Below are positions 4,095-5,871 of a stretch of DNA of 5,871 bases, in pieces. Position 1 is the first letter of the stretch. Each line of letters starts with the position of its first letter. Under the pieces are notes generated by a model, which saw only the letters and a list, made by a program, of their open reading frames with translations, did no database searches and was not told where the DNA came from. The DNA comes from an uncultured Clostridium sp. (GTDB lineage Bacteria > Bacillota_A > Clostridia > TANB77 > CAG-508), in contig CAJKKA010000102.1 in the NCBI GenBank assembly GCA_905200315.1, forward strand, positions 1-5,871. Reading direction: 5' to 3'. The position numbers were made by a program, and so were the translations under genes.

Positions 4095-5871
4095 CTATTC
4101 ATTTATTTTTATTTCTTTATCCTCTGTGACTACCAACTTAATCAATTGACCTTTAGTATCTGCTATTTTATTTACACATTCACTATTATCAATGAATATA
4201 GGTGCGACTAATTCGAAATACTCGGATAAAGTGTTTATTATATCTATACCAGCATTTATTTGACCTGCAGTATTTGCATTAGAAAATGGTACTCCATTTA
4301 TAGTTGCCTCACAGGTTTCTGCAATAGCTCCGTTAACTTGAGTAGAGAATAATTTAAAGCTTACGTTCTTAAAATGCTTATTTATATTTTTTTCTAAAAG
4401 TTCTACTCTCTTAGTAATAAACTTTTCATATAGCATTATAAGACCTTCTTGTCTTGCTATTTCTACTCCGATTTGTTTTTCCTCTGCTTTTAGATCTTCT
4501 ATTCTTTGATTTACTTTCTTGTTATTTTTAACTGCTCCTAATTGACTATATAACCCTTTTAGTTGTGTATTAATTTCTCCTTTTTCAATTAAAAGTCCTG
4601 ATTTATCTGGATATGTATCATCTTCTTGTAAACTTTCTAAAAGCTTGTTGTTTTCTCTTTTAAGTTTTAATATTTTTTCTTTCGTTGCATCACTAGGCGT
4701 ATAAGAAATACCTCCTATTTGGCTTTCTAGCTGATTTATTTTTTCTTTCTTGATGTTTATATTATTTTCTATCTCAGAAAGCTTTAAAGTATAATTTTCG
4801 ATATCTTCTTGTATATCTTCTTGTTCTTTAACTTTTATTTTGCCTTTTTCTATTACTTCTTCTTTTCTTCTAGCTTTATCAAGATTGAAGTTTTTCTCTA
4901 ATTCTGCTTGTTTTTCTTCTATGTCTGATTCATCAAAAGGTCGTTTACAAGTAGGGCACTCTGTTTTTATACTACTAAAATCAACTTTCTCAGCTTGAAT
5001 TCCACTAAATTCTTCTCTTAATTTAGCAGCTTCATTTTTTAACATTTCAAACTTTCTAGTTAGTCCATCTATTTTATATTCACATTCATTTTTCTTTTGT
5101 TGTTGTGAATATAAATCTTTTTCTTCTTTTCTTCTTTCTTCTTCTAATATTCTTACTTTATTGTCATAACCTTTTCTGTCAGCTTGTCTTTCTTCTTCGA
5201 TTAAGTTTTCATTTTCACTTATTTTTTTCATTACTTCATTTCTTTTAGCTAATAATTCTTTACTACTATTAGCTATATCGCTTATTTTATTGTCTATATC
5301 TTTTAACTTACTTTCTTTAAATGCTATTTCTTTTTCAACTTCTTTTACATCTAAATCAACTACTGTTTCCATTAATTCCTCGATTTTGTAAGGAATTGAC
5401 TTTTTATTTTCTCTTAGTTTTTTAATGCTACCTTTTTTACTGTCTATTAGCTTTGATACATCTTCTTTTTCTAGATCTTGTTTTACTAAATTTAAATCTT
5501 TATCAGTTTTTACAACATCATATACTGATATATTCCCTCCAGCAACTTCTAAGATGACTTTTCTTTGTTCTTTCCAACTAAGAGAAGGAAAATGAAAAGG
5601 GTTAGTTAATAATTTAAATGTTTCTTCGTCTGCTATTTCATTTATTTGCTTGTTATAATCTGATTTTTTAACTGGAATATCATCAATTTCATATTTTGTT
5701 GTATTCCCATCAAATACTTTTTCGCTTTCTCCTCTTCTAGAGGTCCATTTTTCTTTATATTCTTTTGATAGTTTTACTTCTAATCCATCTACTTCTAAGA
5801 TGCCTGTTACATGAGGATTTAAACCTCTTATATATTCGTTATTTTCATCTAAAGGTTTTAACTCAAATTTG
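4095..5871 (-). CDS. SbcC/RecF-like phage ATPase with zinc hook (5' end outside window)
   Basis: The frame is open to the right edge; 591 residues are visible and the N-terminus, with the Walker A loop, lies outside. Numbering from the edge, residues 1-112 are the end of the N-lobe (Glu-Lys-Trp near 42, then Asn-Pro-Phe-His-Phe-Pro near 90-95). Long charged heptad-like coiled coils fill about 130-510. In their middle Cys305-Pro-Thr-Cys308 forms a zinc-hook CxxC as in Rad50/SbcC. The C-lobe has a Gly-Gln signature-like loop (Thr535-Ala-Gly-Gln537) and a Walker B-like strand Pro-Ile-Phe-Ile-Asp561-Asn-Ser-Glu564. Such ATPases act with a nuclease on DNA ends. The usual Glu directly after the Walker B Asp is Asn562, with Glu two residues later. 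No SbcD-type nuclease is in view. A good internal ribosome site precedes Met at 5372. It begins the visible operon. Confidence 0.87.
   Translation of the reverse strand, partial: KFELKPLDENNEYIRGLNPHVTGILEVDGLEVKLSKEYKEKWTSRRGESEKVFDGNTTKYEIDDIPVKKSDYNKQINEIADEETFKLLTNPFHFPSLSWKEQRKVILEVAGGNISVYDVVKTDKDLNLVKQDLEKEDVSKLIDSKKGSIKKLRENKKSIPYKIEELMETVVDLDVKEVEKEIAFKESKLKDIDNKISDIANSSKELLAKRNEVMKKISENENLIEEERQADRKGYDNKVRILEEERRKEEKDLYSQQQKKNECEYKIDGLTRKFEMLKNEAAKLREEFSGIQAEKVDFSSIKTECPTCKRPFDESDIEEKQAELEKNFNLDKARRKEEVIEKGKIKVKEQEDIQEDIENYTLKLSEIENNINIKKEKINQLESQIGGISYTPSDATKEKILKLKRENNKLLESLQEDDTYPDKSGLLIEKGEINTQLKGLYSQLGAVKNNKKVNQRIEDLKAEEKQIGVEIARQEGLIMLYEKFITKRVELLEKNINKHFKNVSFKLFSTQVNGAIAETCEATINGVPFSNANTAGQINAGIDIINTLSEYFELVAPIFIDNSECVNKIADTKGQLIKLVVTEDKEIKINE

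Noticed and set aside
4480..5371. Pyrimidine-rich plus-strand runs (TTCTTCTTT repeats), possible simple repeats
   Set aside because: They are the complement of Lys/Glu codons in the coiled-coil part of the ATPase gene; no exact tandem unit is maintained.
1..5871. CRISPR array, tRNA, rRNA or insertion sequence
   Set aside because: No regularly spaced repeats, tRNA cloverleaf, rRNA segments, transposase or terminal inverted repeats were seen on either strand.

Overview
The window reads as part of the early-gene (recombination and regulation) block of a temperate phage or prophage from a low-GC Firmicute, most likely a Clostridium or Clostridioides relative. The grounds are strong A+T bias, AGA/ATA/TTA-rich codon use, AGGAGG-type ribosome binding sites, TTG and GTG starts, and the gene content (RecT, phage SbcC/RecF-like ATPase, AbrB-like and sigma-like small regulators). 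The host assignment is inference; no host gene, integrase, attachment site or structural gene is visible.

All eleven genes lie on the minus strand, so the operon is transcribed from right to left. In transcription order: an SbcC/RecF-like ATPase with a CxxC zinc hook (5871-4095, 5' end outside the window); a Myb/SANT-like DNA-binding protein (4086-3844); RecT single-strand annealing protein (3829-2918); an MBL-fold metallohydrolase (2930-2217); a 100-residue protein of unknown function (2206-1904); an AbrB-type DNA-binding protein (1901-1734); a GC-rich RNA hairpin (about 1723-1697); a 49-residue HTH protein (1677-1528); a Cys-cluster phage protein (1502-1131); a small Cys-rich protein (1126-878); a zinc-ribbon plus MazG-like pyrophosphohydrolase (903-505); and a sigma-factor-like regulator (452-1, 3' end outside the window).

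Spacing is very tight. Genes overlap by 13 and 26 nt, or are separated by 2 to 25 nt, and several Shine-Dalgarno sites lie inside the preceding gene's stop region. Only two larger gaps occur: 56 nt before the small HTH gene, which holds the hairpin, and 52 nt before the sigma-like gene, which holds an AT-rich palindrome. No convincing promoter or intrinsic terminator was found, so the set is probably one polycistronic message started to the right of the window. No stretch over 300 nt lacks a gene.

Functionally, the right half looks like a DNA-end processing and annealing module: ATPase, RecT, and an MBL enzyme in the place where an exonuclease would be expected. The left half looks like nucleotide-pool control and transcription switching: MazG-like enzyme, small DNA-binding proteins, and a sigma-like factor that may turn on later genes. 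The most interesting signals are an SSB-like acidic Asp-Cys-Pro-Phe tail on RecT, the ATPase + RecT + MBL combination, an in-frame internal start with its own Shine-Dalgarno inside the ATPase gene, and a hairpin whose G-U pairs favour folding only in the operon's own transcript.
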